A stretch of 13,600 nt of DNA, taken from contig DATEHQ010000167.1 of the NCBI GenBank assembly GCA_035279525.1, forward strand, positions 1-13,600, in the 5' to 3' direction. The notes beneath the pieces are model-generated. The model had not been told where the DNA came from and made no database searches. It was given only the letters and a program-made list of their open reading frames with translations. This DNA is from DATEHQ01 sp035279525. GTDB lineage: Bacteria > Chloroflexota > Dormibacteria > Dormibacterales > Dormibacteraceae. Shown here piece after piece: positions 12,826 to 13,600 of this stretch (positions are counted from its first letter, which is position 1; each line of letters opens with the position of its first letter). Both the position numbers and the translations under genes were made by a program.

Positions 12826-13600
12826 CTAGCGGATCCCCGCCGCGGCGAGGCCCGCGGCGTGTGCGCTCCCGGCGTCGGCGCCCGCGTCGAGGGCGTGCAC
12901 AGCGGCGTTGGCGAATGCGTGGGCCCGGTGCTGGTCGAGGTTGAGGTCGATGTTGGCGAGCGAAAACCAGGCGCAGTACGTCTGCCGCCCGGTTGACACG
13001 CTGACAGGCGGGCGGCTCATCGCCGCGGTCGCCCACTGCACCGCGGTGGCGACGTCCTTCCCGGCGGCGAGCGCCTGGAACGCGCCCTGGGCGGCGGCGT
13101 GGCACGCGCTGGCCGGAGCGCCGCCGCGCTTCGCCCACGCGAACCACTCGGCGTAGGAGCGATCCTCAGGGGTCGGTCCGGCGGCGGCCGCCTCCACCTT
13201 CCGCTTCTGCTCGACGACCTCCCAGGTCGACTTGCCGGCTTGCGACGGTGTCGGAGGAGGCGGGGGCGGTGGCGGCTGCGGTGCGGCCGGCGGCGTGGAA
13301 GCGACCGGCGCGGGCGGCGTTGGAGCCGGTGCGGGTGCCGGGACGGGCTTCGGGGCGACAGGCGGAAGTGGCTTTGGATCCCAGGGCTCTTCGGCCGGCG
13401 GCTTCGAGGTGCTGCCCGTGCTGTCGGCTCCGATGCGGATGCGCGGCGCCCATTTAGGGATCTCGACGGGCGCCGGCCAGTCGATGTCCGACGCAGCCGG
13501 CTTGGGTTGCTCCATGGACGCCGGCGCCCACGACGGGGAGCCGGCGGGTGGCTCGGCCGGCGCAGCTGTAGCGGCCGCGGGGGGCGTTTTCGGCGCGGCG
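12826..13600 (-). CDS. Pro/Ala-rich protein with duplicated C-terminal motif, partial
   Basis: The frame is open from the TAG at 12826-12828 to the right edge, so the start may lie outside the window; ATG at 13515 is only an internal candidate, since sequence upstream of it has the same Pro/Ala composition. Counting from that Met, residues 1-95 are a disordered Pro-rich region with WAP-like bits and a run of eight prolines (81-88). Residues 96-112 form a charged helix. Then a motif of about 45 residues occurs twice, starting at Y121 and Y180: YxxWFxxA, then ALxAGxD about 27 residues later, then an Ala-rich helix. No catalytic motif is seen. The long Pro-rich linker suggests a surface, membrane-anchored or scaffold protein whose anchor lies in the missing N-terminus. 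Function is unknown. Confidence 0.65.
   Translation of the reverse strand, partial: AAPKTPPAAATAAPAEPPAGSPSWAPASMEQPKPAASDIDWPAPVEIPKWAPRIRIGADSTGSTSKPPAEEPWDPKPLPPVAPKPVPAPAPAPTPPAPVASTPPAAPQPPPPPPPPTPSQAGKSTWEVVEQKRKVEAAAAGPTPEDRSYAEWFAWAKRGGAPASACHAAAQGAFQALAAGKDVATAVQWATAAMSRPPVSVSTGRQTYCAWFSLANIDLNLDQHRAHAFANAAVHALDAGADAGSAHAAGLAAAGIR

Noticed and set aside
13247..13290. GC-rich low-complexity tract
   Set aside because: It is the proline run of the right-edge protein, in frame, and not an independent DNA repeat or array.

Overview
The window is GC-rich chromosomal DNA, densely packed with genes and with frequent GTG and TTG starts. Several transcription units appear to start directly at, or a few bases before, the start codon: a TAnnnT-type -10 box sits about 7 bases upstream of the codon. 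The gene content (a DUF2089 regulator beside a DUF4097-type protein, a membrane-fused spermidine synthase-like protein, a Leloir operon with a GH2 gene) suggests an uncultured high-GC soil lineage such as Chloroflexota/Dormibacterota, or an actinobacterium. That assignment is inference. No mobile element, CRISPR array, tRNA or rRNA was found.

Layout. (1) 1-200, minus: N-terminus of a one-pass membrane protein cut by the left edge. (2) 322-5370, minus: a galactose unit read from right to left: SLOG/LOG-like protein, a candidate 15-codon ORF, galT, galK and a GH2-family protein. The last three overlap (11 bp and 4 bp). The GH2 protein has the fold signatures but lacks glutamate at both catalytic positions. 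(3) 5371-5626: a divergent intergenic region with an inverted repeat, a candidate structured RNA of about 200 nt and a strong intrinsic terminator. The RNA contains a perfect complement of the 16S 3' end and two mutually exclusive helices. (4) 5627-6091, plus: a PaaI-like thioesterase, starting 14 bases after the terminator. (5) 6100-11333, minus: a tight five-gene operon in the order MFS transporter, YfcE-like phosphoesterase, two-domain GNAT acetyltransferase, CbpA-like DnaJ, and a membrane protein fused to a spermidine synthase-like domain. (6) 11421-12821, plus: a three-gene operon from a near-consensus promoter, encoding a DUF4097-like beta-repeat protein, a DUF2089 zinc-ribbon/HTH protein and a 64-residue protein. 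(7) 12826-13600, minus: the C-terminal part of a proline/alanine-rich protein with a duplicated motif, running off the right edge.

How the genes work together: GalK phosphorylates galactose and GalT exchanges it with UDP-glucose, so the right-hand part of unit 2 is the core of the Leloir pathway; galE and galM are not in the window. The GH2 protein would be expected to release galactose from a glycoside, but its active site argues for a binding or otherwise altered role. Unit 6 looks like a small regulatory circuit: its first two proteins share a short helical module, N-terminal in one and C-terminal in the other, which could let them interact. The most promising leads for something undescribed are the RNA at about 5403-5612, the GH2 protein without catalytic glutamates, and unit 6.
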